From the NCBI GenBank assembly GCA_017476575.1, contig JAFUZO010000042.1, positions 1 through 64,000 of the forward strand: a stretch of DNA of 64,000 nucleotides. Reading direction: 5' to 3'. Numbering within the stretch: the stretch's first letter is position 1; every line of letters begins with the position of its first letter. This DNA comes from Bacteroidales bacterium. Its GTDB lineage: Bacteria; Bacteroidota; Bacteroidia; Bacteroidales; UBA932. The position numbers were made by a program, and so were the translations under genes. This document shows, piece by piece, positions 1 through 9,700 of the stretch. The notes beneath the pieces were generated by a model. It had not been told where the DNA came from, ran no database searches, and worked only from the letters and a program-made list of their open reading frames with translations.

Positions 1-1
1 G

Positions 2-1171
2 ACGGAATACTGTCTCGGCTTCCTGGCCGATGCTTCCGGGGATACGCAGGCGGCCTCGCAGTGGTTCGCCAAGGCGGAGGCCCTCTGCACCGACTATGTG
101 TTCCCGTTCCGCAAGGAGACGGCCCAGGTGCTCGCGAAGGCCCTCGAATACATGCCGGAAAGCGCAAATACGTGGTACTACCTCGGGAATCTCCTCTATC
201 AGAAGCAGCCGGACCAGGCCGTGTCGTGCTGGGAGAAAGCCGTGGAGGTCGATCCGGGCTTCGCCATGGCGCTGCGCAACATCGGCTGGTACTGGCGCTT
301 CAAGGATGAATACCATGCGAAGGACGCTTCCGACTACGAAAAGTCGCTGGCGTACTACCGCCGGGCCATCGCGGCCGACACGGACCGCCGGGCCATCTTC
401 CTCACCGAGGCCGACGAGGTGATGGAGCGTCTGGACACCCCGCTGCAGGAGCGCTACGACCTGTTCATGACCCACAGCGCAACGGCCGGACTCCGCTATG
501 ACTCCAAGGTGCGCAAGATCCGTCAGATGATGCTCCACGGGGACTATGAGGAGGCCCTGGAACTGCTGTTGGGAGATACCTACAGCCGCCGCGAGCACAT
601 CGACGACCTGCACGACATCTATGTGGACGCCTGTCTGCTCGCCGGGTTCCGGGCGCAGGCGGCCGGGGACGCCCAAGCCGCGCTGGAATACATGCTCATG
701 GCGGCCGAGTACCCCGAGAACCAGTTCTACGGACACCTCGAATACTACGCCCGCGACGCGCAGGTCTACTACAACATCGGCCTGGCCTACGAGAACGCCG
801 GGGACGCGGAGAACGCCCGCCGGTACTACGGGATGGCTGCGGAGGTGGAGGTCAAGCCGAAAGATGCCGTCTACAACTATGAGAAAGGGCTCGCCCTGCG
901 CAAGCTCGATCCCAAGGCCCCTGTGCGGGACCTTTACAAGGGCATCGTCGAGGCCGGGAAGGGCGCCGTCACGGACCAGGTCCAGAATTTCTTCGAGAGT
1001 TTCGACCGCGGGCCCTACGAGGACGACGTGAACACCGCCGCCTACTACGTGCAGGGCATCGGCTACAAGGCCCTCGGGCGCGAGGGCAAGGCCCGTCGGC
1101 TCTTCAAGAAGGCCCTGGCCGAACGCAACGACAACCTGTGGGCCAACTATTATCTCGGAAATCTCAAATAA
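2..1171 (+). CDS. TPR-repeat protein, C-terminal part of a DUF5107-type protein (5' end outside window)
   Basis: The frame is open from the first complete codon, so the true start lies upstream; only the last 389 residues are present. They form tetratricopeptide-like helical repeats rich in A/Y/G (for example NTWYYLGNLLYQKQPDQAV, ALRNIGWYWRF, YYNIGLAYENAGDAENARRY). The segment aligns along its whole length with the C-terminal half of the protein at 6737-9988, sharing the YYLGNLLY-KQP, EYPEN/DYPEN and QGxGYKxLGR motifs. The missing N-terminus is therefore probably a DUF5107 domain. The next gene begins directly after the stop, so it is the first visible gene of a plus-strand operon. The TPR part suggests protein scaffolding or substrate handling; the biochemical role is unknown. 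Confidence 0.85.
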   Translation, partial: TEYCLGFLADASGDTQAASQWFAKAEALCTDYVFPFRKETAQVLAKALEYMPESANTWYYLGNLLYQKQPDQAVSCWEKAVEVDPGFAMALRNIGWYWRFKDEYHAKDASDYEKSLAYYRRAIAADTDRRAIFLTEADEVMERLDTPLQERYDLFMTHSATAGLRYDSKVRKIRQMMLHGDYEEALELLLGDTYSRREHIDDLHDIYVDACLLAGFRAQAAGDAQAALEYMLMAAEYPENQFYGHLEYYARDAQVYYNIGLAYENAGDAENARRYYGMAAEVEVKPKDAVYNYEKGLALRKLDPKAPVRDLYKGIVEAGKGAVTDQVQNFFESFDRGPYEDDVNTAAYYVQGIGYKALGREGKARRLFKKALAERNDNLWANYYLGNLK

Positions 1172-2326
1172 ATGTTCATGAAGAAGATACTTACCCTATT
1201 CGCCATCGCCTGCCTCTGCCTCGCGGCTCCCGCGGCAGGCCGGAAGAAGGCCGCCCCGGCTCCGCAGCCCGCAGAGAAGCAGTGGAGCGTGGAGAAGGCC
1301 CAGGCCTGGTGGGATGCCCAGGAATGGCCCGTGGGCTGCTGTTTCGTGCCCTCCTATGCCATCAACCAGTTCGAGATGTGGCAGGAAGAGACCTTCAACC
1401 TCCCGGTGCTCGACAAGGAACTGGGGCTGTGCGAGGACCTGGGCTTCAACCTCGTGCGCATCTACCTGCATGAGGAACTGTGGTTCGCCGATGCCGAAGG
1501 CTTCAAGGAGCGCATCTCCCAGGTGCTCGCCCTGGCCGGGAGCCACGGCATCAAGGTCACCTTCACGTTCTGCACCAACGGCGGCTCCGACTCCGAGAAA
1601 CTCGGCCCCCAGCCCGGTCCCGAGCCCGGCGTGCACGGAGGAGGCCACTGGTGCCAGAGCCCGGGCAAGGACATCTTCTTCAACGAGGAGCGCTGGCCCG
1701 AGTTCAAGGCCTATCTCCAGGACATCCTGCGCACCTTCGGGGACGATGACCGCATCCTCTACTGGTGTCTCTACAACGAGCCGGAGAATGTGCGCATGGG
1801 GCGCGACTGCCTGGCATTCATGCAGCAGATGTACGAGTGGGCGTGGGAGGTAAGGCCCTCCCAGCCGCTCACCTCGCCGATCTGGCAGCGCCCGGGTTAC
1901 AACGGCAACAAGACCCGGCTCGACATGGTGTCCTTCGTCTGCACCAACTCCGACATCCTCACGTTCCACTGTTACTATTCCTACCGCGAACTGGAGGTGT
2001 TCATCAACATGCTGCACCATTTCCACCGTCCCATGGTCTGCCAGGAGTACATGGGGCGCACGCTCGGGAGCACCTTCGAGACCTGCCTGCCCATCCTGAA
2101 GCGCGAGAAGGTGGGCGCCCTCAGCTGGGGCCTCGTGGAGGGCAAGTGCAAGTACCGCTTCCCGTGGGGACACAAGAGTGCCGACGGCGAGCCCGATGTG
2201 TGGTTCCACAGCATCTACTGGGAAGACTACACCCCCTACAACGCGGTGGAGATTGAGACCATCCGGAAAATCACCGCCGACAAGGCTTCCGCCGGCCGGC
2301 ATCCGAGGTATCCCATAACCAAGTAA
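1172..2326 (+). CDS. Secreted GH5-like (clan GH-A) glycoside hydrolase
   Basis: A 384-residue protein with an N-terminal signal peptide; a second in-frame ATG at 1178 (MKKIL) gives an equally good signal start. The body resembles a TIM-barrel glycosidase of clan GH-A. The barrel motif YNEPE places the likely acid/base at Glu203, with a preceding GFNLVRIYLH strand, an FHCYY segment near residue 266, a candidate nucleophile Glu292 in CQEY, and a late LSWGLVEGK strand. Related proteins are often labelled endo-1,4-beta-xylanase or GH5-like, but nothing here fixes the substrate. It starts on the base after the upstream TPR stop and ends 3 nt before the aldose epimerase gene, so translation is probably coupled. 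Likely periplasmic or outer-surface. Confidence 0.75.
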   Translation: MFMKKILTLFAIACLCLAAPAAGRKKAAPAPQPAEKQWSVEKAQAWWDAQEWPVGCCFVPSYAINQFEMWQEETFNLPVLDKELGLCEDLGFNLVRIYLHEELWFADAEGFKERISQVLALAGSHGIKVTFTFCTNGGSDSEKLGPQPGPEPGVHGGGHWCQSPGKDIFFNEERWPEFKAYLQDILRTFGDDDRILYWCLYNEPENVRMGRDCLAFMQQMYEWAWEVRPSQPLTSPIWQRPGYNGNKTRLDMVSFVCTNSDILTFHCYYSYRELEVFINMLHHFHRPMVCQEYMGRTLGSTFETCLPILKREKVGALSWGLVEGKCKYRFPWGHKSADGEPDVWFHSIYWEDYTPYNAVEIETIRKITADKASAGRHPRYPITK

Positions 2327-2329
2327 GCC

Positions 2330-3460
2330 ATGCGCAACCAATCCTTGTCTTTGCTGGCCCTTGGGGCCCTGGCCGCCGTCTGTTCGTGCGACCGGGCGGG
2401 CGTCACCGCAAGGCCTTTCGGCACCCTCTCCACGGGGGAGGAGGTCACCGTCTTTGAACTGAGGAACCATTCCGGGGCCACCGTGACGGTGATGGATTAC
2501 GGGGCCCGCCTCGTGGGGGCGGAGATGCCGGACCGCAACGGGAAGTTCGGCGATGTCATCGCCAGTTTCGCCGACCTGGAGGATTTCGAACATACCGACC
2601 GCTTCATGGGGCCCATCATCGGCCGCTACGGCAACCGCATCGACCATTCCTCCTTCGTACTCGACGGGGTGCGTTACGATGTGGTGCCCAACGAGGATTT
2701 CGACGGGCAGCCCGTGCAGTGCCACGGCGGGCTCATGGGCTTCGACCGCTTCGTGTGGGAGGCCGAGACCTTGCAGGAGAAGGACCGCGTGGGGGTGCGC
2801 TTCCACCGCCTCAGTCCCGACGGGGAGCAGGGCTTCCCCGGCAACCTCGACTGTTCCTGCACCTTCTGGCTCACCGACGCCAATGTGCTCAAACTGGAAT
2901 ATGAGGCGGAGACGGACAAGCCCACGGTCGTGAACCTGTCGAACCATGCCTATTTCAACCTGAAGGGGGACGAGGGCGGCTATGTGATGGACCATCTGTT
3001 CACCGTGGAGGCGGATACCTGCGTGCTGAACAACCTGCATTTCTGTCCTGACCGGCTCCTGCCCGTGGACGGCACGCCCTTCGATTTCCGGGAGCCGCAC
3101 CGGGTCGACTACCGGTTGGACATGCCCGACCGTCACCTGACGATCATGCGGGGGATGTCCGCGTGCTGGAAGGTGCGCGGCTACGACGGCACGCTGCGCA
3201 AGGCGGCCGACCTCTACGAGCGCCGCAGCGGCCGCGGCGTGGAGACCTGGACGACGGAACCCGCCCTTCTCACCTACACGGGGCGCAATTTCAACGGCAC
3301 CCAGAAGGGAAAGTACGGCCCCATCGAGAAATACGGCGCCATGCTGCTCGAAACCATCCATTTTGCCGATTCCCCCAATCAGGACCGCTTCCCCTCCACC
3401 GTGTTGCGTCCCGGGGAAAAGTATTACACGACAACCGAATACCGTTTTTATGCACGCTGA
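2330..3460 (+). CDS. Aldose 1-epimerase (galactose mutarotase) lipoprotein
   Basis: 376 residues. The N-terminus is a lipoprotein signal with the lipobox LAAVCSC, so this is an exported mutarotase rather than the cytoplasmic GalM. Family hallmarks are present in order: VTVMDYGARLVGAEMPDRNG, GPIIGRYGNRID with the substrate-binding Arg/Asn, the CHGG motif with the active-site His, VNLSNHAYFNLKG with the second His, and a C-terminal YTGRNFNG segment near the catalytic Glu region. It interconverts alpha and beta anomers of free hexoses, which fits downstream of exo-glycosidases in the same operon. Its 3' end overlaps the start of the BNR gene by 11 nt. Confidence 0.9.
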   Translation: MRNQSLSLLALGALAAVCSCDRAGVTARPFGTLSTGEEVTVFELRNHSGATVTVMDYGARLVGAEMPDRNGKFGDVIASFADLEDFEHTDRFMGPIIGRYGNRIDHSSFVLDGVRYDVVPNEDFDGQPVQCHGGLMGFDRFVWEAETLQEKDRVGVRFHRLSPDGEQGFPGNLDCSCTFWLTDANVLKLEYEAETDKPTVVNLSNHAYFNLKGDEGGYVMDHLFTVEADTCVLNNLHFCPDRLLPVDGTPFDFREPHRVDYRLDMPDRHLTIMRGMSACWKVRGYDGTLRKAADLYERRSGRGVETWTTEPALLTYTGRNFNGTQKGKYGPIEKYGAMLLETIHFADSPNQDRFPSTVLRPGEKYYTTTEYRFYAR

Positions 3461-4652
3461 TCGATTCATCCTTGCCACGGCGGCGTTCCTGCTGTCCGTC
3501 ATATCCGGCTGCGCCGCCGAGCCCGGGCCCCGTGCTGTGCGGCTGAGTGTGGAATGGGAGGCTCCCGTCACAGTGTCGGCCGGAGGCTACGGCCGGGTCC
3601 ACCGCCTGCTCGACGGCCGGCTCATGTGCTGCTACTCCCGTTCCGGGAACGACTATGTGCGCTTCAGTTCGGACGAGGCCGCCACCTGGTCCGGGGAAAC
3701 CCTCGCCATCGAGAGTTTCGACTGCACCACGGAAAAGGGAACCGCCACCCTGCGCTGCTCCAACCCTGAGTTCACGCAGCTTTCGGCGGAGCACCCCGTG
3801 CATCCCGGACGCATCATCCTCGCGGCCAACCTGCGGCCGAAAGACAACCAATCCACGGTCCATCCGTTCTCCATCGTGTGTGCGGTGTCGGACGACGGCG
3901 GCGCCACCTGGAGCGGCCGGCGGAATGTCTACGATTCCCGGACCTGGGACACGGACGCGGCCAAGGGGGCCTGGGAGCCCTTCGTGCTGGAACTGCCGGA
4001 CGGGACCGTGCAGGTCTACTTCACCGACAACACGCCCTACTATGCCGCGGGAGACCAGCGTGGGAACAACATCTCCGTGGTCGAGTCCACGGACGGAGGC
4101 GACAGTTGGGGGCCGGAGCGCATCGTCTGCCACAGCGAGGGTGGCTGGGACGGGATGCCCGTCGTGACGCTGGTGGGCGGTCGGCTCTACCTCAGCGTGG
4201 AGCACAAGGATGTCCGCGGCGGAACCGTGCCCATGAATGTCCAGCTCATGAGTTGCACCGTCGAGGAGAACTGGCCGGAGGAGATCACCCTGCGCTCTCC
4301 GCGCCGGTTCTGGCCCTATACCCCTTCCTCCGCCTATGAAGGGGCGCCCTACGTGATCCATACCGACCACTATTTCGTCGTCAGCTGCCAGTCCGCCCTG
4401 GGCTCGGAAACACCCCTGAAGGACACGCACGCCGTGCCGGAGGTGAGCGTCTGCCCGATCAGCGAAGCGGTGGAGGGCGGAAAGGGGCAGTTCACCAAGA
4501 TGCGGGTCGCCCCGCGTCCGTTCGACATCGACCAGACCTCGGACAGCGGGCTGTGGAACTCTCTGTGCGACCTCGGCGGGGACACCTTCCTCTGCGTCTC
4601 CCAGCAGAAGGGACGCATCGTTACCGCCAAAGGGCGGATTGTGAAAAAGTAA
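3450..4652 (+). CDS. BNR/Asp-box exo-alpha-sialidase-like lipoprotein
   Basis: 400 residues from the ATG at 3450; this start was chosen because it leads straight into a lipoprotein signal (MHADRF...LLSVISGC). Upstream in-frame codons belong to the overlapping epimerase gene. The chain carries at least three Asp-box repeats of the six-bladed sialidase propeller: SSDEAATWSG, SDDGGATWSG and STDGGDSWG. An early GYGRVHRLLDGRLMCCYSR segment resembles the first blade. Similar proteins hydrolyse terminal sialic acid or related sugars, but the substrate cannot be deduced; many such propellers in Bacteroidota glycan loci have other specificities. Tight spacing on both sides (11-nt overlap upstream, 12 nt downstream) places it in the same operon. 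Confidence 0.75.
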   Translation: MHADRFILATAAFLLSVISGCAAEPGPRAVRLSVEWEAPVTVSAGGYGRVHRLLDGRLMCCYSRSGNDYVRFSSDEAATWSGETLAIESFDCTTEKGTATLRCSNPEFTQLSAEHPVHPGRIILAANLRPKDNQSTVHPFSIVCAVSDDGGATWSGRRNVYDSRTWDTDAAKGAWEPFVLELPDGTVQVYFTDNTPYYAAGDQRGNNISVVESTDGGDSWGPERIVCHSEGGWDGMPVVTLVGGRLYLSVEHKDVRGGTVPMNVQLMSCTVEENWPEEITLRSPRRFWPYTPSSAYEGAPYVIHTDHYFVVSCQSALGSETPLKDTHAVPEVSVCPISEAVEGGKGQFTKMRVAPRPFDIDQTSDSGLWNSLCDLGGDTFLCVSQQKGRIVTAKGRIVKK

Positions 4653-4664
4653 AAGAGCATCAAT

Positions 4665-6731
4665 ATGGATACCAAGACTTTGTTGAAGGGCTTGGCCCTG
4701 TGCCTTGCCGTATCGTCCGTGGCCCTGTCGGCCCCGGCCAAGAACCGGCCCCTGCGCCTTGAGACGGCGAACCTTTCGTTCGAGGTCTCCGCCGACGGCT
4801 CCCGTGCCGCCTTCCTCGTGAAAGGCCGGGAGGAGGCCGCCGTGCGGGACAATGATTTCTGGCGTCTCATCCTGGATGACGGTCAGCGGACGGAGATGCC
4901 CGTGCTGTCTTCGCAGCAGAAAGGAAAGGCCGTGCTGAAAAACGGCGTCATCACCGTGGAATACAAGGAACTGCTTTCCGAGTGGGGAGATACCTTCCCC
5001 GTGCTTTTCCGGCTTGAGATCTGCGTCGAGGACGGCCTGTTCAAGTTCACGCCCTATGTGGAGAACCATACGCAGGATGTCCGGGTGAACGAATGCCAAG
5101 CCCCCTATGCCTGCTTCACCGAGATCGCCGGGGACAAGGAGAAGGACGCGCTGTTCCTGCCCCGGGCCCTCGGCCGGAAGATCGACAATCCCTGGGGCTA
5201 CATGGCCTCCCAGACCCCGCTCTACTATGCCCATGACGAGTACGAGACGGTGATCAGCATGCCTTATCCGCGTGCCTCCATGGCGTGGTACGGGGTGCAG
5301 AGCGGGGACAAGTTCCTCTATGTGGCCCGCTACGACCCGGATGCACGCTACTGCTTCCTGTCCGTGCGCCAGCGCATCCACTACGAACCCTGCGACCTCA
5401 TGCTGGGCATCAACCACCTGCCGATGGCCCGCCCGGGCGAAAAGGTGAACATCGCCTCCACTTCCATCGGCCTGCTTGACGGGGATTGGCGTGCCGGAGC
5501 CGACCGCTACCGCACCTGGGCCGATGCGACCTTCTTCAAGGTCGTCCCCAAAGCGGATTGGGTGCGGGAACTCACCGGATGGCAGCGCCTCGTGTTCCGC
5601 CTGCAGTTCGGACGCGACCTTTTCAAGCCGACGGACCTGCCTCACATCTACGAGGTCGGGAAACGCTACGGCATCAATACCGTGTTCATCTTCGGATGGT
5701 GGAAGGAGGGGATGGACAGGGCCTATCCCAAATATGAGGAGCCCTATCCCGGCGCCTTCAAGGATCTCAAGGAGAACATCAAGAAGGTCCAGGACATGGG
5801 CGGCCATGTAATCCTCGAATGCAACTGCCATTTCCTCGACCCGGAGTCGGATTTCTACAAGGAGTTCGGCCGGGATGTGGAACTGCTCGACATCAACGGC
5901 AACGAAATCCGGGCGCAGTTCGGCTATGCGGGCCGGGGCGAGTTCCGGGCCAATTGGGGCAAGGTGCAGTTCCCGCTCGTGTGTACCTGCACCCCGCTTT
6001 GGCGCAACCAGGTGCTTTCGCAGTTGAAGTTCATGGGGGACGAGATGGGGGCGCAGTGCGTGTTCGCCGACTGCTACGGCGGCTGTCCGTACCAGCCTTG
6101 TTTCAACCATGTCCATGAGCACGGCTGGCGCATCGACGAGGAGGCCGCCGGGAAGCGCAAGTTCTTTGCCGATGCCGAGGCCTATTCGGACGCGGCGGGC
6201 CATGTGCTTGCGACCGAGTGCGTGACCGATGTGGCCGCCGCATACACCCAGTTCATCCACGGGGGCCTCACGGGGCAGGCCTTCACCATCAAGGGCGATG
6301 ATTTCCCGCAGATGTTCCGCTATACCTTCCCGGAGGTCATCACCACCAACCGGGGCGTGCGCTGCTCCGAGGGGCAGTACGACCGGCAGCTCAAATATGC
6401 CATGCTCACCGGCGTGCGCATGGATGCCGAACTGTTCACCTGCCGCGCCACGCTGGACGCGGACGAGAAATATGCCGAGGTCATCAAGTACTGCGCCGAC
6501 TGCCTGACGGAGCACAGGGCCTTCTTCTTCGACGGGCGGTTCACCGTGCTCGACACGGCGGAGCGTCCCTATTACCTGAAGATGGCCGAATACTACAACG
6601 CCGACGGCAGCCAGGTGATGCGGGTGCTGTACAATGCCTCGTACCACACGGACGCCACGTTCCGCGGCGTCATCCTGCATCCCGACGAGATGCGCTTCGA
6701 TGTATTCGACACTGACGCTTATCTGAAATAA
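4665..6731 (+). CDS. DUF6259-type glycoside-hydrolase-like protein
   Basis: 688 residues with a cleavable signal peptide (to about residue 24, ALSAPAK). The N-terminal about 260 residues look like a beta-sandwich supporting domain. The rest resembles a TIM barrel: GINTVFIFGWWKEGMD near residue 345, GGHVILECNCHF, then FADCYGG near residue 465 and LATECVTD near residue 520, where acidic residues at strand ends suggest catalysis. The overall pattern matches the DUF6259 group, which is related to alpha-galactosidase-like hydrolases; activity for this member is not known. It lies 12 nt after the BNR gene and 5 nt before the DUF5107/TPR gene. The family call is from recall of its sequence pattern, so moderately sure. 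Confidence 0.6.
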   Translation: MDTKTLLKGLALCLAVSSVALSAPAKNRPLRLETANLSFEVSADGSRAAFLVKGREEAAVRDNDFWRLILDDGQRTEMPVLSSQQKGKAVLKNGVITVEYKELLSEWGDTFPVLFRLEICVEDGLFKFTPYVENHTQDVRVNECQAPYACFTEIAGDKEKDALFLPRALGRKIDNPWGYMASQTPLYYAHDEYETVISMPYPRASMAWYGVQSGDKFLYVARYDPDARYCFLSVRQRIHYEPCDLMLGINHLPMARPGEKVNIASTSIGLLDGDWRAGADRYRTWADATFFKVVPKADWVRELTGWQRLVFRLQFGRDLFKPTDLPHIYEVGKRYGINTVFIFGWWKEGMDRAYPKYEEPYPGAFKDLKENIKKVQDMGGHVILECNCHFLDPESDFYKEFGRDVELLDINGNEIRAQFGYAGRGEFRANWGKVQFPLVCTCTPLWRNQVLSQLKFMGDEMGAQCVFADCYGGCPYQPCFNHVHEHGWRIDEEAAGKRKFFADAEAYSDAAGHVLATECVTDVAAAYTQFIHGGLTGQAFTIKGDDFPQMFRYTFPEVITTNRGVRCSEGQYDRQLKYAMLTGVRMDAELFTCRATLDADEKYAEVIKYCADCLTEHRAFFFDGRFTVLDTAERPYYLKMAEYYNADGSQVMRVLYNASYHTDATFRGVILHPDEMRFDVFDTDAYLK

Positions 6732-6736
6732 CCACT

Positions 6737-9700
6737 ATGAGACGAATCCTTATCACATTGAGCATGGCCGTCCTTTCCTCGTTGTCCGCCGCTGCCCAGG
6801 GGGTGAAGGCGTGGGAGGGCACCCTGGAACTCCCTACCTATCTTCTCGACCCGGCCGAGCAGGCTCCCATCTTTGACAGGGACTGGTCCTATCAGCGGGC
6901 GCGCCGCAGCGTCTATCCCTATGCCCTCGACGACAACATGACCCGCCGTCGCGAGTCTGTCACCTATCAGGCACTCTACCTGGAGAACGAGTATGTGCAA
7001 CTATGCATCTTGCCCGAAATCGGCGGCCGTCTCTTCTACGCCGTCGACAAGACCGACGGCTACGACATCTTCTACCACCAGGACTGCATCAAGCCGGCGA
7101 ATGTGGGCATGACCGGTGCCTGGATCAGCGGGGGTGTGGAGTGGAATGTCTTCCACCATCACCGCCAGACCTCGCACGTCCCCTGCGACTGGAAGATCGT
7201 TGACGACGCCGACGGCAGCAAGACCATCTGGATCGGGGAGACCGAGTACCGCCACAGGATGCAGTGGGCGATCGGCATCACCCTGCACCCCGGGGTTTCC
7301 TACATGGAAATCAGCGGGCGGCTGATGAACGCCACGCAGAACAACAACTCCATGCTCTACTGGTCCAATGTGAGTACAGGGGTGGATGAGAACTATCAGA
7401 TCATCTTCCCTCAGAGCACCGAGTTCGTGCAGTTCCACTGCAAGAACTCCATGGCCCACTGGCCCGTCACCGCCGAACCTTACAACGGCACCGAGGAGTA
7501 CCGCGAAGGTATCGCCGCCGATTGGTGGCGTGCGCATCCCGTGGGCAACTCCATGTTCGTCTTCGACCAGCAGGAGGACTATATCGCGGGCTACGACCAC
7601 GGCCGCCAGGCCGGTACCATGCTCGCGGGCAACCACCACATCAACAAGGGCGCCAAGTTCTGGTCTTGGGGGCCGAACGCCAAGTGGGACACCAAGATTC
7701 TCACGGACCATGCCGGACATTACATCGAACTCATGGTGGGTGCCTATTCGGACAACCAGCCCGACTACAACTGGAATTTCCCCTATGAGACCAAGGAGTT
7801 CACACAGTATTGGTACGGCCTGCGCGACCTCGGGGGCGTGAAGGCCGGCGGAAAGGATGCCGCCATCAACATGGACCTGCTTCCGGACGGCAACGCCCGG
7901 CTCGGCGTCAATGTCACCCGGAAGCGCAGCGGTCTCACGGTCTCCCTCTCCAATGCGGGGCGCACCGTCTACAGCCGTACTGTCACCGTGGCACCGGACA
8001 GCCCTTTCGTAGAGACGGTGGATCCCGGGGCATACGCCTCCGACACCGATCTGACCCTGTCGCTTCTCGACGAGCAGGGCCGTCTGCTCTACTCCTACAC
8101 GCCGGTGCATCATGACACCGGCAAGCCTCTTCCGGAAACGGTAGAGCGTCCGAAGCGTCCGGCAGACATCGGGAACAGCGAGGAATGTTACCTTGTGGGA
8201 TTACGCAACCTGCAGTTCCACAATCCTTTCGTAGACCCCACCGACTATTTCCTGGAGGTGCTCCGACGCGATCCGCAGGACACCCGCGCCAATACCCAGA
8301 TGGGGGTCTGGCATCGCCTGCGCGGCGAATACGACGTGGCGGCCGGCTATCTGCGGACGGCCATCCGCCGACAGACCAAGGACTACACGCGCCCGAAGGA
8401 TGCCGAGGCGATGTACAATCTCGGCCTTGTGCTCAAGGCGCAGGGAAAGGATGCCGCCGCGATGGATACCCTCTACCGGGCCACCTGGAACTACACCTAC
8501 AACTCGGCGGCCAATACGCAGCTGGCGCAGCTGTATGCCGCGAAGGGGCAGTATGACGAAGCCCTGGAGCGCCTGGACGAGGCCATCGCCTACAACGGCC
8601 GGAACTTCCAGGCCCTGAACCTGAAAGGGCTGGTGCTGAAGGCCATGGGCCGGTCGGCGGAGGCCGGGCGCTGCTTCGGGCAGGTCCTCGCCGAAGACCC
8701 CATGAACGCGCTCGCCACCCGTGAGACCTCATCGGCATCGGAGTTCCGCACTTTCATGCGTGAACAGCCCGAATCGTGGCTGGAACTTGCGGTGCTCTAT
8801 TACGACAACGGTTTCCCGGACGAGGCGGAGAAGGTGCTCCGCGACATCGATTCCCGGGTGGAATGGCCCACTATCAAGATGTGGCTGGGCTACCTGACCG
8901 GGAACCGGTCTTTCTATGAGGAGGCACTTGCCCTGTCCGTCGGCTACTGCTACCCGTTCCGTCTCGAAACGGTCCCGGTGTTGGAGGAGGCCGCACGCCT
9001 TTTCCCGGAGAACTTCAAGCCCCGCTACTATCTGGGTAACCTTCTTTATGAGAAGCAGCCCGGCCGCGCCGTGGAGCAGTGGCAGGAGGCTGCGGGGCTG
9101 CAGCCCGATTTCGCACTGGCCTACAGGAACCTGGGATGGGCCGCATGGCTGCATGACAAGGACTACGCAAAGGCCAAGGAATACTATCTGGAGGCCATCG
9201 AGAAGGATCCGTCGAGCGCCCTTTTCCTGGAGGAGTGCGACCAGGTGCTCGAAGCCCTCGGAGAGGATGTGCGTTTCCGCTTCGAACTGCTCCGCAGCCA
9301 CCACGAAACGGCTGTCAAGCGCTATTATCCGCTGGCCGCCGAGGTGATAACCGGCATGTTCGTGGGCGAATACGACTATATCCTCGACCTGTTGGAGAAC
9401 TGCTATTTCCCCACGCGCGAGGGCGTGGCGAATTTCCACTATGTCTACATGGATGCCCTGCTGCTGGCGGGGGCGGAGAAACTGAAGGCCGGGGACGCCG
9501 AGGCCGCCATCGCCCTCTATGAAAAGGCGTTCGACTACCCGGAGAATCATCAGGTCTTCTATGTGGACGGCCGCTGCCCGCATGATGCGCAGGTCTATGT
9601 GGCGTTGGCCGAGGCCTATGAGAAACTCGGCAACGGCGATGCCGCGCGCGAGAACTACGAGAAGGCCGTCTCCGTCGATGTGAAGAAGACCGACTATCGC

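Noticed and set aside
1196..3571. Long minus-strand open frame of 791 codons
   Set aside because: It lies antisense to the GH5-like and aldose epimerase genes and lacks any family motif; it is rich in H/G/V/E typical of antisense reading in high-GC DNA.
3291..6680. Minus-strand open frame of 1129 codons
   Set aside because: It is antisense to the BNR and DUF6259 genes, which have clear signals and motifs, and crosses the gene boundary between them.
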